A stretch of 64,000 nucleotides of DNA from Halopseudomonas litoralis (lineage in GTDB: Bacteria > Pseudomonadota > Gammaproteobacteria > Pseudomonadales > Pseudomonadaceae): contig NZ_LT629748.1 in assembly GCF_900105005.1 (NCBI RefSeq), forward strand, positions 930,001-994,000, in the 5' to 3' direction. The position numbers were made by a program, and so were the translations under genes. Positions 47,772-57,940 of the stretch are shown here, one piece after another (within the stretch, counting starts at the first letter, position 1; each line of letters begins with the position of its first letter). A model generated the notes under the pieces. That model was given only the letters and a program-made list of their open reading frames with translations, searched no databases and was not told the origin of the DNA.

Positions 47772-49082
47772 ATGAAGACATTATCGCCAGCCAATATTCT
47801 GGCCCTCGGTTTCATGACATTCGCCCTGTTTCTGGGAGCTGGTAACATCATCTTTCCACCCAGTGCTGGCCTGTCAGCGGGGGAGAACATGTGGCCCACC
47901 GCGTTTGGCTTTCTGCTTACCGCTGTGGGCCTGCCGCTGCTCACCCTGGTTGCCCTGGCGCGGGTAGGTGGTGGTATCCAGGATCTGACAGCACCCCTGG
48001 GTCGGTTGCCCGGCCTGATCCTCGCGATTCTTGTATACCTTGCCATCGGCCCGCTGTTTGCTACCCCGAGAACCGCTGTTGTTTCCTATGAGGTGGGTGT
48101 ATTGGGGCTGGTCGAAGACAGCTGGCAAACGCTGTTGATTTATTCGTTGGTGTACTTCGCTGTGGTGCTTTTTCTGGCGCTGAAGCCTGGTCGGTTGGTG
48201 GATAACATCGGCAAACTGATCACCCCGGTATTGCTGCTGGCGTTGGTGGTGCTGGGCATTACTGCATTGCTGTTCCCCGCAGGTGAGCTGGGCCAGGCCA
48301 CGCCGGCCTATAAGGAGAACCCGGTTGTTGAAGGTATTCTGCAGGGTTACCTGACCATGGATGCACTGGGGGCGTTGGTATTTGGTGTGGTCATCACCCG
48401 CGCCATCCGTGACCGTCAGGTGCAGGAAACTCACATCGTTACGCGATACACCGTTATCGCTGCGGTTATCGCCGCAATCGGCTTGGCGCTGGTGTATCTG
48501 ACCTTGTTCCAGTTGGGCGCCACCAGCGGTTCGCTGGTCGGCGAGGGTGCCAACGGCGCGGAGATTCTGGCTGCCTTCGTCCAATATCGATTTGGTACCG
48601 CTGGCAGCTTCCTGTTGGCGGTGGTGATCACGCTGGCCTGTCTGACGACAGCGGTGGGGCTGATCTCCGCCTGTGGTGCGTTTTTCAGTCGGGAATTTCC
48701 GGTCAGCTATGCGCAGGTGGTGTGGGTATTCACCATCTTCTGCATGGCGGTTTCCAACCAGGGTCTGGATAGCCTGATCAATATTTCCGTCCCGGTGCTG
48801 GTCGGCCTGTACCCGTTGGCAATTGTGCTGGTCTGTTTGGGACTGTTCAGCAGCAGCCTGGCACGTCCGCAGAATATAATGCGCCCTGTCATGTCGGTTG
48901 CTCTGGTATTCGGTATCATGGATGGCCTGAAAACCGCTGGCTTAATGGCCCGTGATACTGCCTGGATGAGCGCATTGCCGTTCTCTTCTCAAGGGCTGGG
49001 CTGGTTGGCGCCGGCGGTTATAGTGCTGGTACTGGCATTAATTGTTGATCGCTTGCGCTTTGGCAAGACGCAGCACGCCTGA
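47772..49082 (+). CDS. brnQ: Branched-chain amino acid:sodium symporter BrnQ
   Basis: The 436-residue inner-membrane protein of the LIVCS family has about 12 membrane segments. The N-terminal GFMTFALFLGAGNIIFPPSA (about 13-32) is the family signature. It imports leucine, isoleucine and valine with sodium. The ATG at 47772 lies 10 bases after GAAGAG; an in-frame upstream extension to 47661 begins at the sucD terminator and is rejected. Confidence 0.93.
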   Translation: MKTLSPANILALGFMTFALFLGAGNIIFPPSAGLSAGENMWPTAFGFLLTAVGLPLLTLVALARVGGGIQDLTAPLGRLPGLILAILVYLAIGPLFATPRTAVVSYEVGVLGLVEDSWQTLLIYSLVYFAVVLFLALKPGRLVDNIGKLITPVLLLALVVLGITALLFPAGELGQATPAYKENPVVEGILQGYLTMDALGALVFGVVITRAIRDRQVQETHIVTRYTVIAAVIAAIGLALVYLTLFQLGATSGSLVGEGANGAEILAAFVQYRFGTAGSFLLAVVITLACLTTAVGLISACGAFFSREFPVSYAQVVWVFTIFCMAVSNQGLDSLINISVPVLVGLYPLAIVLVCLGLFSSSLARPQNIMRPVMSVALVFGIMDGLKTAGLMARDTAWMSALPFSSQGLGWLAPAVIVLVLALIVDRLRFGKTQHA

Positions 49083-49105
49083 TCAACTTTATTGAAGGGA
49101 GCCGG

Positions 49106-49861
49106 ATGGACGCCTTACCTGATGCGGGGTCGCTGTGGCTGAATCTCGCTGCATTCTGCTGGTTCATGTTCTGCTGGGTCGGCTATACCCACTTTGCTTG
49201 GTACAAGGGGCGGGATACGCCCTGTCTGGCGAGCGTCCTGCATCTCTACCGCAAGGACTGGATGAGCAGGCTGCTGCTGCGTGAACAGCGTATCGCGGAT
49301 GCCAGTCTTATCAGCAATCTGGAGCGCAATACGTCCTTCTTTGCTTCCAGTACACTGCTGATCCTTGCGGGTCTGATTACGGTCATGGGGGCAACGGACC
49401 AAGCGCAGAGCCTGCTGCGTGATCTGCCTTTCGTGGCGCAGGTCAGTCGTGAAATGTCGGAAATGAAGCTGCTGATCATGCTGGGCATCTTCGTTTATGC
49501 GTTTTTTACCTTCTCCTGGGCCATGCGTCAGTACAACTTCGCCTCTGTGTTGTTCGGGTCGGCACCGCTGGTGGGGGAGAAGCATGTCAGTGAAATCGAA
49601 CGCAAGGCGTTTGCCAGTCGCGCAGCCAAGGTCCTCTCCATGGCGGCGCATTCCTTCAACCTGGGGCTGCGTTCCTATTATTTTGCATTGGGCATGCTGA
49701 GCTGGTTCATCAATCCCTGGGCGTTCATCTGTATCACCACGGGCGTGGTGTATGTACTGTACCGGCGCGAATTCCGTTCGACGGTGCTGGAAGTGCTGAT
49801 GGCCACGCCAGCGCAATTTCCTGAGCCCCCAACTGACGCACTGCAGACTCCCGAGCAGTGA
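49106..49861 (+). CDS. DUF599 family membrane protein
   Basis: The 251-residue protein has about four membrane segments (near 10-32, 77-97, 118-138 and 190-225) and the DUF599 pattern, including RIADASLISNLERNTSFFAS near residues 62-81. A GAAGGGAG site precedes the ATG. It follows brnQ by 23 bases and may share its transcript. No function is known for the family. Confidence 0.85.
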   Translation: MDALPDAGSLWLNLAAFCWFMFCWVGYTHFAWYKGRDTPCLASVLHLYRKDWMSRLLLREQRIADASLISNLERNTSFFASSTLLILAGLITVMGATDQAQSLLRDLPFVAQVSREMSEMKLLIMLGIFVYAFFTFSWAMRQYNFASVLFGSAPLVGEKHVSEIERKAFASRAAKVLSMAAHSFNLGLRSYYFALGMLSWFINPWAFICITTGVVYVLYRREFRSTVLEVLMATPAQFPEPPTDALQTPEQ

Positions 49862-49870
49862 AAGCCGAAA

Positions 49871-49902
49871 ACATTACCGGCCGCAAAAGCGGCCGGTAAT
49901 GT
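49871..49902. terminator. Perfect hairpin between the DUF599 gene and the acidic lipoprotein gene
   Basis: ACATTACCGGCCGC and GCGGCCGGTAATGT form a 14-base perfect stem with an AAAA loop. On the minus strand the structure is followed by a short T-run, so it best terminates the leftward lipoprotein gene, and it may stop the rightward transcript as well. Confidence 0.8.
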
Positions 49903-49929
49903 CGTGGGATACAGCAAAAACCTGAAAGG

Positions 49930-50286
49930 TTATTCGCCGTCGGTCTGCTCTTCGAGATCGTTCTTCGCCTCAACCGCCGCATTCTGGGCCTGCTGGCCTT
50001 TTTCCTTCAGGTAATCGGTTGAATCGTCATAGGCTTCAGCAACCCGGTCGCCAGCGTCATCCAGATTCTCCTGAATCCGCTCGCCGGTGGTGGGTTCGTT
50101 ATTGAAGGTCTGGTCGGCCTTCTGTTCAAGGGCATCACCGGTTTCTTCGGCAGCATCACCCATGTTATCCATCGCATCGGACATCGACTCCTGAGCCGAC
50201 TCCATCTTGTCTTCAGGCTCGTCCTGGCAGGCTGCCAGCAATCCGAGACTGGCCACCAGGGCGGCCGTTACGCAAAGCTTTTTCAT
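49930..50286 (-). CDS. Small acidic helical lipoprotein
   Basis: The 118-residue protein has a signal peptide with a lipobox (LLAAC, Cys at about residue 20). The mature part is almost entirely Ala, Glu, Asp, Lys, Gln and Met, and looks helical with repeated acidic residues. It resembles small stress-related envelope lipoproteins, but no family can be named. The ATG at 50286 has GGAG just upstream; the in-frame ATG at 50310 lacks one. The function is unknown; an envelope-stress role is inference. Confidence 0.75.
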   Translation of the reverse strand: MKKLCVTAALVASLGLLAACQDEPEDKMESAQESMSDAMDNMGDAAEETGDALEQKADQTFNNEPTTGERIQENLDDAGDRVAEAYDDSTDYLKEKGQQAQNAAVEAKNDLEEQTDGE

Positions 50287-50447
50287 CTGATTCTCCAAGT
50301 GATGATTCATGGGAGATTAGTCCCACGTCTGAGCAAAGAGTTCCCGCTTCGCTAAGTTATGCCGTTTACAACGAGCTGTTTTGTCGCCTCTCTACCGTGA
50401 TCTGCTAAAATCTGCCGCTTTGTTGTATTCCGGATCTGGATTTTCCT

Positions 50448-50912
50448 ATGACCATCGAACAACGTGCGCGGAATTTTCTTTCAGTGCTACGTCATTGCCA
50501 GGTGCTTGGCATGACGGTAGAGCAGGCCGACAAGGATGGACTGGTCATACAGTTGCCCTACAGCGATCTCATTGTCGGCAATCCGGTCACCGGAGTAGTC
50601 CATGGCGGAGCCATTACCACGCTGATGGATACCTGCTGCGGTATTTCAACGGTCTGTTATCTGGATGACTTTGAAGTCTGTCCAACGCTGGATCTGCGTA
50701 TCGACTATATGCATCCTGCCGAGCCCGGCAAACCGATTTTCGGCTTTGCTGAATGCTACAGGGTAACCCCGACGGTGATCTTCACCCGGGGCGTCGCCTA
50801 TCAACACAGCCGTGAGGAGCCCATTGCCCATGTGGTCGGCAATTTCATACGCATGGGCAAAGCGCCACTCGGTGCCGCTCAGGAGCAGATACTTCCGGGA
50901 GCGGCAGAATGA
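50448..50912 (+). CDS. PaaI-type hotdog thioesterase, first of a pair
   Basis: The 154-residue hotdog-fold protein has the PaaI-like signature VVHGGAITTLMDTCCGIS (about 47-64) and DLRIDYMHPAEPGKPI near 83-98. It probably hydrolyses an acyl- or aryl-CoA. Its stop overlaps the start of a second thioesterase by four bases, so the two are co-translated and may form a hetero-oligomer. A hypothetical membrane protein follows in the same run. Confidence 0.87.
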   Translation: MTIEQRARNFLSVLRHCQVLGMTVEQADKDGLVIQLPYSDLIVGNPVTGVVHGGAITTLMDTCCGISTVCYLDDFEVCPTLDLRIDYMHPAEPGKPIFGFAECYRVTPTVIFTRGVAYQHSREEPIAHVVGNFIRMGKAPLGAAQEQILPGAAE

Positions 50913-51346
50913 ATATGGATATCGAACAGCTGATTCGAGACGCGCATAACTCGGGCGATTACATGCCGCTGATTGCGCAGATCCCCTACGCACGCATGCT
51001 TGGCGTACAAGTGCTGCGACTGGGCGAGGAAATGGTCTTTCATCTGCCGCTCAACGCCGACAATATAGGCAACCCCGTGTTGCCCGCTCTGCATGGCGGT
51101 GTCCTCGCCGGGTTCATGGAGCAAGCCGCTATGCTGCATCTGATGGTCAGCATGAACAGCCAGACCTTTCCCAAGATCATCGATTTTTCCGTGGATTACC
51201 TGCGCGCCGGCTTGTCCAGGGACACCTACGCCACCTGCCAGGTATGGCGTCAGGGTCGGCGAGTGGGTAATGTGGCGATTACCGCCTGGCAAACCCGTTC
51301 GGACGAACCGGTGGCGACAGCGCGGGCCCATTTCAAGCTGGATTGA
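50909..51346 (+). CDS. PaaI-type hotdog thioesterase, second of a pair
   Basis: This 145-residue protein has the same fold as its neighbour, with ALHGGVLAGFMEQAAMLHLM near residues 59-78 and IDFSVDYLRAGLSRDTYA near 91-108. It differs clearly from the first copy, so the pair is an old duplication or a two-subunit enzyme. In the active-site segment the position equivalent to the usual acidic residue is Glu (FMEQAA). The ATG at 50909 overlaps the upstream stop (ATGA). Confidence 0.85.
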   Translation: MNMDIEQLIRDAHNSGDYMPLIAQIPYARMLGVQVLRLGEEMVFHLPLNADNIGNPVLPALHGGVLAGFMEQAAMLHLMVSMNSQTFPKIIDFSVDYLRAGLSRDTYATCQVWRQGRRVGNVAITAWQTRSDEPVATARAHFKLD

Positions 51347-51383
51347 GTGCGCGCCTCAAAGAGGTAAAGGAGATATTCAGGAC

Positions 51384-52382
51384 ATGGAAGCCTTGTTGAT
51401 ACTGGCCGGTGCCGTCTTGTTGGCCCTGGGCTGGGTGTGGCTGGTCATCGCTGCCATTCGGCTGTCGGTCGGACGCATGCTGTTCGCGTTGCTGGCAGCT
51501 CCCCTCACATTATTGGTTCGTGGTCGCGGTTATCCTGTCTCGCCGCGCCTGCTGTTATTGCTGGGTCTTCTCGGCATTCTCATTGGTACTGCGCAACTCT
51601 ACCGTCATCAGCCCGAGCGCTTGGATCTGCTGTTGTCGGGCCGTTGGATGGCGGATGCATCAACCGTCAATGACTTGCAGGGTACCATCATGGGCCAGCC
51701 ATTTTCGCCGGAGCGCATATTCTGGCGCGGCGAGGATCTGGTTTTTGAGGAAGGCCCGGAGGATCGGGTGCGGAGCGCATTGACCATCCGCTTCGGCGTT
51801 GCTCAGGACCTGTTACGCGCGCCGACCATCGAACGCCTGCCCAGCGATGACGGAGCCTGGCCGGAACTCATTCTGCAATGGTACTCGGGGGCGCTGAGTG
51901 CGCCTGGCCTGCGCAAGGTGAAAGACGAATACAGTCTGAGTCTGGATCTTGCCGAGCCGGTTGATGGTCAGGTGGCGGGACGCATACATCTGCATCTTCC
52001 GACGATCTACAATACCTGGCTCACTGGTCGCATCGAATTGCCCCCCACTCCGGACTGGCTGCAGGAGCGCATACATGGCGAGCAGCTAGAGCAGCAGCGC
52101 GCCGCCGAACAGACGGCTAATGCCGCAACGGAGAAGGGGGGCGGGGAGCTGCCGCCGCAATGGCAGGAATTGAGTCTGCTGGCCATGATGGATGAGCCAG
52201 AGCTGTTTGCAGGCGCCCCGGTACGCCTGACGACCTGGTCAGGCCGCACTCATCTGGGCGCCTTCAAGCAGCTCAGTGAGGAAAATCGGTTGATTCTGGC
52301 CCAGACCCGTGGGCCGCATCAGATCGAACTGCACTTTCATCCGCTGGATATCCGCATGATCGAGGCGCGCAACAGACCTTGA
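51384..52382 (+). CDS. Conserved membrane protein of unknown function
   Basis: I do not recognise a family. The 332-residue protein has two or three N-terminal membrane segments (about 3-25, 28-44 and 52-68) followed by a soluble domain of about 250 residues. That domain is rich in Leu, Glu and Arg and contains [21 protein letters not shown] near 152-175 and an Ala/Glu-rich helix near 225-250. An AGGAG site precedes the ATG at 51384. It follows the thioesterase pair by 37 bases. The sigma-32 promoter of htpG starts eight bases after its stop. Confidence 0.7.
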   Translation: MEALLILAGAVLLALGWVWLVIAAIRLSVGRMLFALLAAPLTLLVRGRGYPVSPRLLLLLGLLGILIGTAQLYRHQPERLDLLLSGRWMADASTVNDLQGTIMGQPFSPERIFWRGEDLVFEEGPEDRVRSALTIRFGVAQDLLRAPTIERLPSDDGAWPELILQWYSGALSAPGLRKVKDEYSLSLDLAEPVDGQVAGRIHLHLPTIYNTWLTGRIELPPTPDWLQERIHGEQLEQQRAAEQTANAATEKGGGELPPQWQELSLLAMMDEPELFAGAPVRLTTWSGRTHLGAFKQLSEENRLILAQTRGPHQIELHFHPLDIRMIEARNRP

Positions 52383-52389
52383 GTCGCGC

Positions 52390-52418
52390 CTTGAAATTTT
52401 CCCACAGTGTCCCCATCA
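52390..52418 (+). promoter_or_regulatory. Sigma-32 heat-shock promoter of htpG
   Basis: CTTGAAA (52390-52396) and CCCCATCA (52411-52418) are separated by 14 bases, an excellent match to the heat-shock consensus. It begins eight bases after the stop of the upstream gene, leaving a leader of about 55 bases before the htpG ATG. Confidence 0.88.
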
Positions 52419-52480
52419 AGGACTCATCCGCCCGCGAGTGTCGGGCAAAGTCCCTTGAGAAACATGGAGATACTGAAAAC

Positions 52481-54385
52481 ATGACCGTGGAAGCCCAAAA
52501 GGAAACGCTTGGATTTCAGACCGAGGTGAAGCAACTGCTGCACCTGATGATCCACTCGATGTACTCGAACAAGGAGATCTTTCTCCGCGAGCTGATCTCC
52601 AACGCGTCGGACGCCTCGGACAAGCTGCGCTTCGAAGCCATCGCCAAGCCGGAACTGCTGGAAGGCGAGCCCAACCTGCGGATTCGCATCAGCGCTGACG
52701 AACAAGCCAATACCCTGACCATAGAAGACAACGGTATCGGTATGTCCCGCGAGGAAGTCATCAGCCATCTGGGGACCATCGCCAAGTCGGGCACCGCAGC
52801 CTTCATGCAGCAACTGACCGGCGACGAGAAGAAGGACGCCAGCCTGATTGGCCAATTCGGCGTGGGCTTCTACAGTGCTTTCATCGTTGCTGACAAGGTT
52901 GAAGTGTTCACCCGCCGTGCCGGTGCTGACGCTGCCGAAGGCGTGCGCTGGGAATCAGCGGGTGAGGGCGACTTCACCATCGAGAATATCGATAAGCCCG
53001 AGCGCGGTACACGCATCGTGTTGCACCTCAAGGCCGCAGAAACAGAGTTTGCTGATGGCTGGCGTCTGCGCAATGTCATCAAGAAATACTCCGACCACAT
53101 CTCCCTGCCGATCGAACTGCCCAAGCAGAACACCGGCGAAGAGCAGGAGCAACCTGCCGAGCCGGAATGGGAAAGCGTCAACCGTGCCAGCGCGCTGTGG
53201 ACGCGTTCGCGTACCGACGTGAAGGACGAGGAGTATCAGGAGTTCTACAAGCATGTCTCCCATGACTTCGACAACCCCCTGAGCTGGAGCCACAACAAGG
53301 TTGAAGGCAAGCTGGAATACACCAGCCTGTTGTACGTGCCAGCTCGTGCGCCCTTTGATCTGTACCAGCGCGAAGCGCCGCGTGGGTTGAAACTCTACGT
53401 GCAGCGCGTATTCATCATGGATGACGCCGAACAGTTTCTGCCGCTCTATCTGCGCTTTATCAAGGGTGTGGTGGACTCCAATGATCTGTCGCTGAACGTA
53501 TCCCGGGAAATCCTGCAGAAGGATCCGGCCATCGACAGCATGAAGTCGGCGCTGACCAAGCGTGTGCTCGACATGCTGGAGAAACTGGCGAAGAAGGATG
53601 ACGAGAAGTACGCCAACTTCTGGAATGCGTTCGGTAGCGTATTGAAAGAAGGCCCGGCGGAAGATTTCGCCAACCGCGAGAAAATCGCCGGCCTGCTGCG
53701 CTTTGCCTCCACCGCGCAGAATGACGACAGCGAAGTGGTCAGCCTGGACGCCTATATCGAGCGCATGCAGGAAGGTCAGGACAAGATCTACTACCTCACA
53801 GGCGAGCGCTACAGCCAGGTCAAGAACAGCCCGCATCTGGAAATCTTCCGCAAGAAGGGTATCGAAGTCCTGTTGCTGACCGATCGTATCGACGAATGGC
53901 TGATGAGCCATCTGAACGAATACAAGGATAAGCAGTTCGTCGACGTGGCGCGTGGCGACCTGGATCTGGGCAAGCTGGAAGGCGAAGAAGACAAGCAGGC
54001 GCAGGACGAAGTGGCCAAGGCCAAGGCGGATCTGGTGCAGCGCGTCAAGGATGTGCTCAAGGATGACGTGGACGAGGTCAAGGTGTCCCATCGTCTTACC
54101 GACTCCCCGGCGGTATTGGTGGTCACTGAAGATGGTATGGGTCTGCAGATGCGCAAGATCCTCGAAGCTACCGGCCAGAAAGCCCCGGAAAGCAAGCCGA
54201 TTCTGGAGATCAACCCGGCCCACCCGTTGCTGGACAAGCTCGATCAGGAGCAGGATGAGGCGCGCTTTGCTGACCTCACCCATATCCTCTTCGACCAGGC
54301 CGCACTGGCCGCCGGTGAATCCCTGCAGGATCCCGGCAGCTATGTACGCCGCCTGAACGCGCTGCTGGTGGAATTGAGCAAGTAA
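52481..54385 (+). CDS. htpG: Chaperone HtpG (Hsp90)
   Basis: HtpG is the ATP-driven bacterial Hsp90. The 634-residue protein has the GHKL ATPase motifs: the Glu-Asn region [18 protein letters not shown] (about 26-43), [10 protein letters not shown] (about 84-93) and [11 protein letters not shown] (about 123-133). The middle domain has the catalytic Arg region [10 protein letters not shown], and a C-terminal dimerisation domain follows. The ATG at 52481 is used; the in-frame extension from 52379 overlaps the preceding gene. Expression is probably heat-inducible from the promoter at 52390-52418. Confidence 0.97.
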   Translation: MTVEAQKETLGFQTEVKQLLHLMIHSMYSNKEIFLRELISNASDASDKLRFEAIAKPELLEGEPNLRIRISADEQANTLTIEDNGIGMSREEVISHLGTIAKSGTAAFMQQLTGDEKKDASLIGQFGVGFYSAFIVADKVEVFTRRAGADAAEGVRWESAGEGDFTIENIDKPERGTRIVLHLKAAETEFADGWRLRNVIKKYSDHISLPIELPKQNTGEEQEQPAEPEWESVNRASALWTRSRTDVKDEEYQEFYKHVSHDFDNPLSWSHNKVEGKLEYTSLLYVPARAPFDLYQREAPRGLKLYVQRVFIMDDAEQFLPLYLRFIKGVVDSNDLSLNVSREILQKDPAIDSMKSALTKRVLDMLEKLAKKDDEKYANFWNAFGSVLKEGPAEDFANREKIAGLLRFASTAQNDDSEVVSLDAYIERMQEGQDKIYYLTGERYSQVKNSPHLEIFRKKGIEVLLLTDRIDEWLMSHLNEYKDKQFVDVARGDLDLGKLEGEEDKQAQDEVAKAKADLVQRVKDVLKDDVDEVKVSHRLTDSPAVLVVTEDGMGLQMRKILEATGQKAPESKPILEINPAHPLLDKLDQEQDEARFADLTHILFDQAALAAGESLQDPGSYVRRLNALLVELSK

Positions 54386-54402
54386 GCCACCACGCCGTAT
54401 CC

Positions 54403-54436
54403 AAGCCCGGCCCGGAATACCGCGCCGGGCTTTTTT
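54403..54436 (+). terminator. Rho-independent terminator after htpG
   Basis: AAGCCCGGC and GCCGGGCTT form the stem, with an inner GC-rich loop, followed by six T. It ends the htpG transcript; the remaining bases to 54649 show no supported gene. Confidence 0.92.
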
Positions 54437-54649
54437 GTGGGAGCCTGCCTCAGGCGCCCAACGGCGGCTGATGGCAGAAGAGAGTGCCATCACTACTTCA
54501 CCATAACAGGTGATATTCAGAGAGGTGATAGAAGAGCTGACGGCTAGAGCTTCACCGGATGCCCGTCAATAATGAAAGCAGTCCACGCGAAGGCCAGGTA
54601 AGGCGAAATCGCGGCAAAACAAATAATAAATAACCATGGAGATGGATTT

Positions 54650-56059
54650 ATGTCCCGACCTGAACTGCCCGGCTGGCGCTGGGGACCTTTTACCTTCCGT
54701 TTGCCGTTCTATCACACCCGGCTGTACTGGCCAGAGCTGTTTCAGGGGCTTTTCATCGCGGCTGCAACGGGCCTGTCGCTCGTGCCCCTGATGATCATGT
54801 TCTTCGGTCTGACTTTCGAAGAGGCCGTAGCCGCCTCGATGATCCATTCCATTCTCATCAGCACAGCGTTGATCGTGTTCGGCGAACCCTATGCGCCGGG
54901 CTGGCTCACACCGGCGCTGCCGCTGGCGCTGGCCTTTGCAATTGGTGCCGGGGGTGATCCGGTGCTGCGCCTGCAGGCCATGATGGCCCTGTCGCTGGAT
55001 TTTGCCTTGTTGCTGCTGCTGCTGGGTATTACCGGCCTGGGCAAGAAGTTTGTAATCTGGCTGCCGGATACGCTCAAGGCCGGAATTATCCTGGGCGCTG
55101 CGCTGGCGGCGCTCAAGCGGGTATTCATTGACGACGCCGAGCGTTTTCTGCTGCAACAACCCATAGCCACCACACTGGCCTGTGCGGTCTGTCTTATCTT
55201 CGCTTTCTCGCTGCCGATGCAGAGGCTCAAGGAAAAATATCGTTGGGTGGCCAGGATTGCGGCGTTGGGACTGCTGCCGGGCTTCCTGATTGCCGCCATT
55301 GTCGGGCCCATGGTGGGTGAGGTCTCCTATGACATTCAGTGGGGCTTCATGGTTCCGCCGGTGGCGGATATGTGGGCCAAGATGTCGCCATTCGCCATTG
55401 GTTTCCCCAGCCTGAACCTGATGATCCAGGCCCTGCCGCTGGCCATCATCACCTACGTCATCCTGTTCGGTGATCTGGTCACCGGCAACGAGGTGATTCG
55501 TGAGGGCCTGAAAGAGCGCAATGATGAGCATATCGATATCAATCCGACCCGTTCGCACTTCGCGTTGGCCATCCGTAACGCGTTGATGGGTATCAGCGCG
55601 CCGTTTTTCCCGACTCAGGGGCCGATGTGGACCGGTGTGCATGTGATCATCATCCAACGCTGGAAACAGGGCAAGCAGACCATGGACAGCCTGCATAGTG
55701 GCTTGATTTCCTACTATGGCATGGGCATTCCCATCCTGTTTTTCACGCTGCCGCTGGTCACCGGACTGCAGCCACTGCTGGGTATCGCCCTGTCGCTGAC
55801 CCTGGTTCTGACCGGCTTCGCCTGTGCCTATATCGCCATGGCCATTCCCAAGAGCAATGCGTCACGTGGCGCCGTGCTGATGATAGGTGCGGGTCTGGCG
55901 TTCTTCGAGCCCTGGGTTGGTCTGCTGTTCGGCGTGTTGACCACCCTGCTGCTGGTGGGTTGGGATCGGAGCGCCGAGCCGATTCTCGAGGAGCATGATG
56001 ATCGGGTACCCGAGCCGGCAAGCACTCCAGTGGTTGCCAAGCTGGAGGCGGAAAGCTGA
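54650..56059 (+). CDS. Multi-pass permease, uracil/xanthine or sulfate-type fold
   Basis: The 469-residue integral membrane protein has about 12-14 hydrophobic segments. The motifs GDLVTGNEVIREG (about 279-291) and PFFPTQGPMWTGVHVI (about 322-337) resemble the conserved half-helix regions of the SLC23/SLC26-like (UraA/SulP) superfamily. The substrate is not predictable. The C-terminal tail is soluble and acidic. It lies alone between htpG and the ABC exporter, with a GGAGATGG site before the ATG. The superfamily call is by pattern and moderate. Confidence 0.65.
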   Translation: MSRPELPGWRWGPFTFRLPFYHTRLYWPELFQGLFIAAATGLSLVPLMIMFFGLTFEEAVAASMIHSILISTALIVFGEPYAPGWLTPALPLALAFAIGAGGDPVLRLQAMMALSLDFALLLLLLGITGLGKKFVIWLPDTLKAGIILGAALAALKRVFIDDAERFLLQQPIATTLACAVCLIFAFSLPMQRLKEKYRWVARIAALGLLPGFLIAAIVGPMVGEVSYDIQWGFMVPPVADMWAKMSPFAIGFPSLNLMIQALPLAIITYVILFGDLVTGNEVIREGLKERNDEHIDINPTRSHFALAIRNALMGISAPFFPTQGPMWTGVHVIIIQRWKQGKQTMDSLHSGLISYYGMGIPILFFTLPLVTGLQPLLGIALSLTLVLTGFACAYIAMAIPKSNASRGAVLMIGAGLAFFEPWVGLLFGVLTTLLLVGWDRSAEPILEEHDDRVPEPASTPVVAKLEAES

Positions 56060-56124
56060 GTGAGAAGTAACGCGCCTCGGGGTGATAGACTGCCGCTTTG
56101 GCACATCATCCCGAGGCTCTTGCA

Positions 56125-57921
56125 TTGCGACCCAGAAGTGACAGTTCCTATGCCGGTGGCCCGGTCAATTGGCGGATCATCCGCAGTCTTGTTCCCTACC
56201 TGAGCGAATTTCGCGGTCGTGTCACCCTGGCGATGGCGTGTCTGCTGCTCGCCAAGGTCGCTGGCGTGGCGGTGCCTTGGGTACTCAAGCTGATCGTCGA
56301 GCATTACGAGGCCACGACCGATGCCTTGATTCTGGTGCCGGTTGCCTTACTCGCCGCCTACGGGTTGCTGCGTTTCTCCACTGTGCTGTTCTCGGAGCTG
56401 CGTGACGCAGTATTTGCGCGAGTGGCCGAGCGGGCCATGCGGCGCATATCACTCAAGGTGTTCGAACATCTGCACCGGCTGGATCTGGGCTTTCACCTGT
56501 CGCGGCGCACCGGTGGGCTGGCACGGGATATCGAGCGCGGCACCAGCGGCATCAGTTTTCTGCTGCGGTTCATGGTCTTCAATATCCTGCCGACCTTGCT
56601 GGAAATCGGCCTGATCGCCATTATCCTGCTGGCCAACTTCAGTCCGGTGTACGCGTTGACGGTGTTGGGTGCGGTGATTGTCTATGGCCTGTTCACCATC
56701 GTCTTCACCGAATGGCGCAATCGCTTCGTGCGGGAAAGCAATCAGCTGGATAACCGCTCCAATACCCGGGCGATAGACAGCCTGCTGAACTACGAAACGG
56801 TGAAATACTTCGGTAACGAAGAGTTCGAAGCTCGGCAATACGACGGGCATCTGGCGGGCTGGGAAGCGGCGCGGATGAAGACCCGATTATCATTGGCGGC
56901 GCTGAATTCGGGCCAGGCGCTGATCATTGCCGGATCGGTTACGCTGATGATGGTGCTGGCGGCGCGGCAGGTATCGGCCGGCAGCATGACCCTGGGTGAG
57001 CTGGTGATGATCAATGCCTACATGATCCAGCTGTTCATTCCGCTGAATTTCCTCGGCTTCATCTATAGGGAGATTCGCGAGGCGCTTATCAATATCGAGC
57101 GCCTGTTCGGCCTGTTGGAAGCGCCGGTCAAGGTGGTGGACGTGGAAACCGCCCCCGCGCTGAGAATCAGCGGCGGGGCGGTGCGCTTTGATAAGGTCAG
57201 CCATGCCTATACAGCGGAGCGGCCGATTCTCGAAGATGTCAGCTTCACCATTCCGGCCGGTCAGACCTTGGCTGTGGTCGGGCCCAGTGGCGCCGGTAAG
57301 TCCACCCTGGCGCGGCTGCTGTTCCGCTTCTACGACGTCAGCAGCGGCAGCATCAGTATCGACGAGCAGGATATCCGCAGCGTCAGCCAGCACAGTCTGC
57401 GTCAGGCCATTGGCGTGGTACCGCAGGATACAGTGCTGTTCAACGACAGCATCGGTTACAACATCGCCTATGGCAAACCCGGTGCCAGCGACGAGGAGAT
57501 CTGGAATGCACTGCGCATGGCGCAACTGGAGGATTTTGTCGCGCAGCTGCCCGAGGGGCTGAATACTCAGGTGGGCGAGCGCGGGCTGAAACTGTCCGGC
57601 GGCGAGAAGCAGCGTATCGCCATCGCCCGGGTACTGCTCAAGGACCCGCAACTGCTGATTCTGGACGAAGCCACCTCATCCCTGGATACCCATTCCGAAC
57701 GGCGGATTCTTGATTCACTCAACCTGGTCGCGCAGCGGCGCACCACGCTGGCTATCGCCCACCGCTTATCCACCATCATCCATGCCGAGCAGATTCTGGT
57801 GTTGGATCAGGGGCGGGTGGTGGAGCAGGGCAATCATCAGCAACTGCTGGCGGCAGGCGGAGCCTATGCCCATCTGTGGGCAGAACAGCTGCGTAATAGC
57901 GAAGGCGAGTCTGACGTTTAG
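56125..57921 (+). CDS. ABC exporter, Atm1/HMT1-like half transporter
   Basis: The fused membrane domain (about 20-320, six membrane segments) and ATPase domain make a half transporter of about 598 residues that should dimerise. The ATPase has Walker A GPSGAGKST, signature LSGGEKQRIA and Walker B LLILDEATSSLD. The sequence resembles the Atm1/ABCB7 group that exports glutathione- or sulfur-linked species. The start is probably a TTG at 56125, eight bases after GAGG; a TTG at 56098 is also in frame. The palindrome with TTTT at 58051-58075 may terminate it. Confidence 0.85.
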   Translation: MRPRSDSSYAGGPVNWRIIRSLVPYLSEFRGRVTLAMACLLLAKVAGVAVPWVLKLIVEHYEATTDALILVPVALLAAYGLLRFSTVLFSELRDAVFARVAERAMRRISLKVFEHLHRLDLGFHLSRRTGGLARDIERGTSGISFLLRFMVFNILPTLLEIGLIAIILLANFSPVYALTVLGAVIVYGLFTIVFTEWRNRFVRESNQLDNRSNTRAIDSLLNYETVKYFGNEEFEARQYDGHLAGWEAARMKTRLSLAALNSGQALIIAGSVTLMMVLAARQVSAGSMTLGELVMINAYMIQLFIPLNFLGFIYREIREALINIERLFGLLEAPVKVVDVETAPALRISGGAVRFDKVSHAYTAERPILEDVSFTIPAGQTLAVVGPSGAGKSTLARLLFRFYDVSSGSISIDEQDIRSVSQHSLRQAIGVVPQDTVLFNDSIGYNIAYGKPGASDEEIWNALRMAQLEDFVAQLPEGLNTQVGERGLKLSGGEKQRIAIARVLLKDPQLLILDEATSSLDTHSERRILDSLNLVAQRRTTLAIAHRLSTIIHAEQILVLDQGRVVEQGNHQQLLAAGGAYAHLWAEQLRNSEGESDV

Positions 57922-57940
57922 CGTGAAGGCTGGCTGGTTC

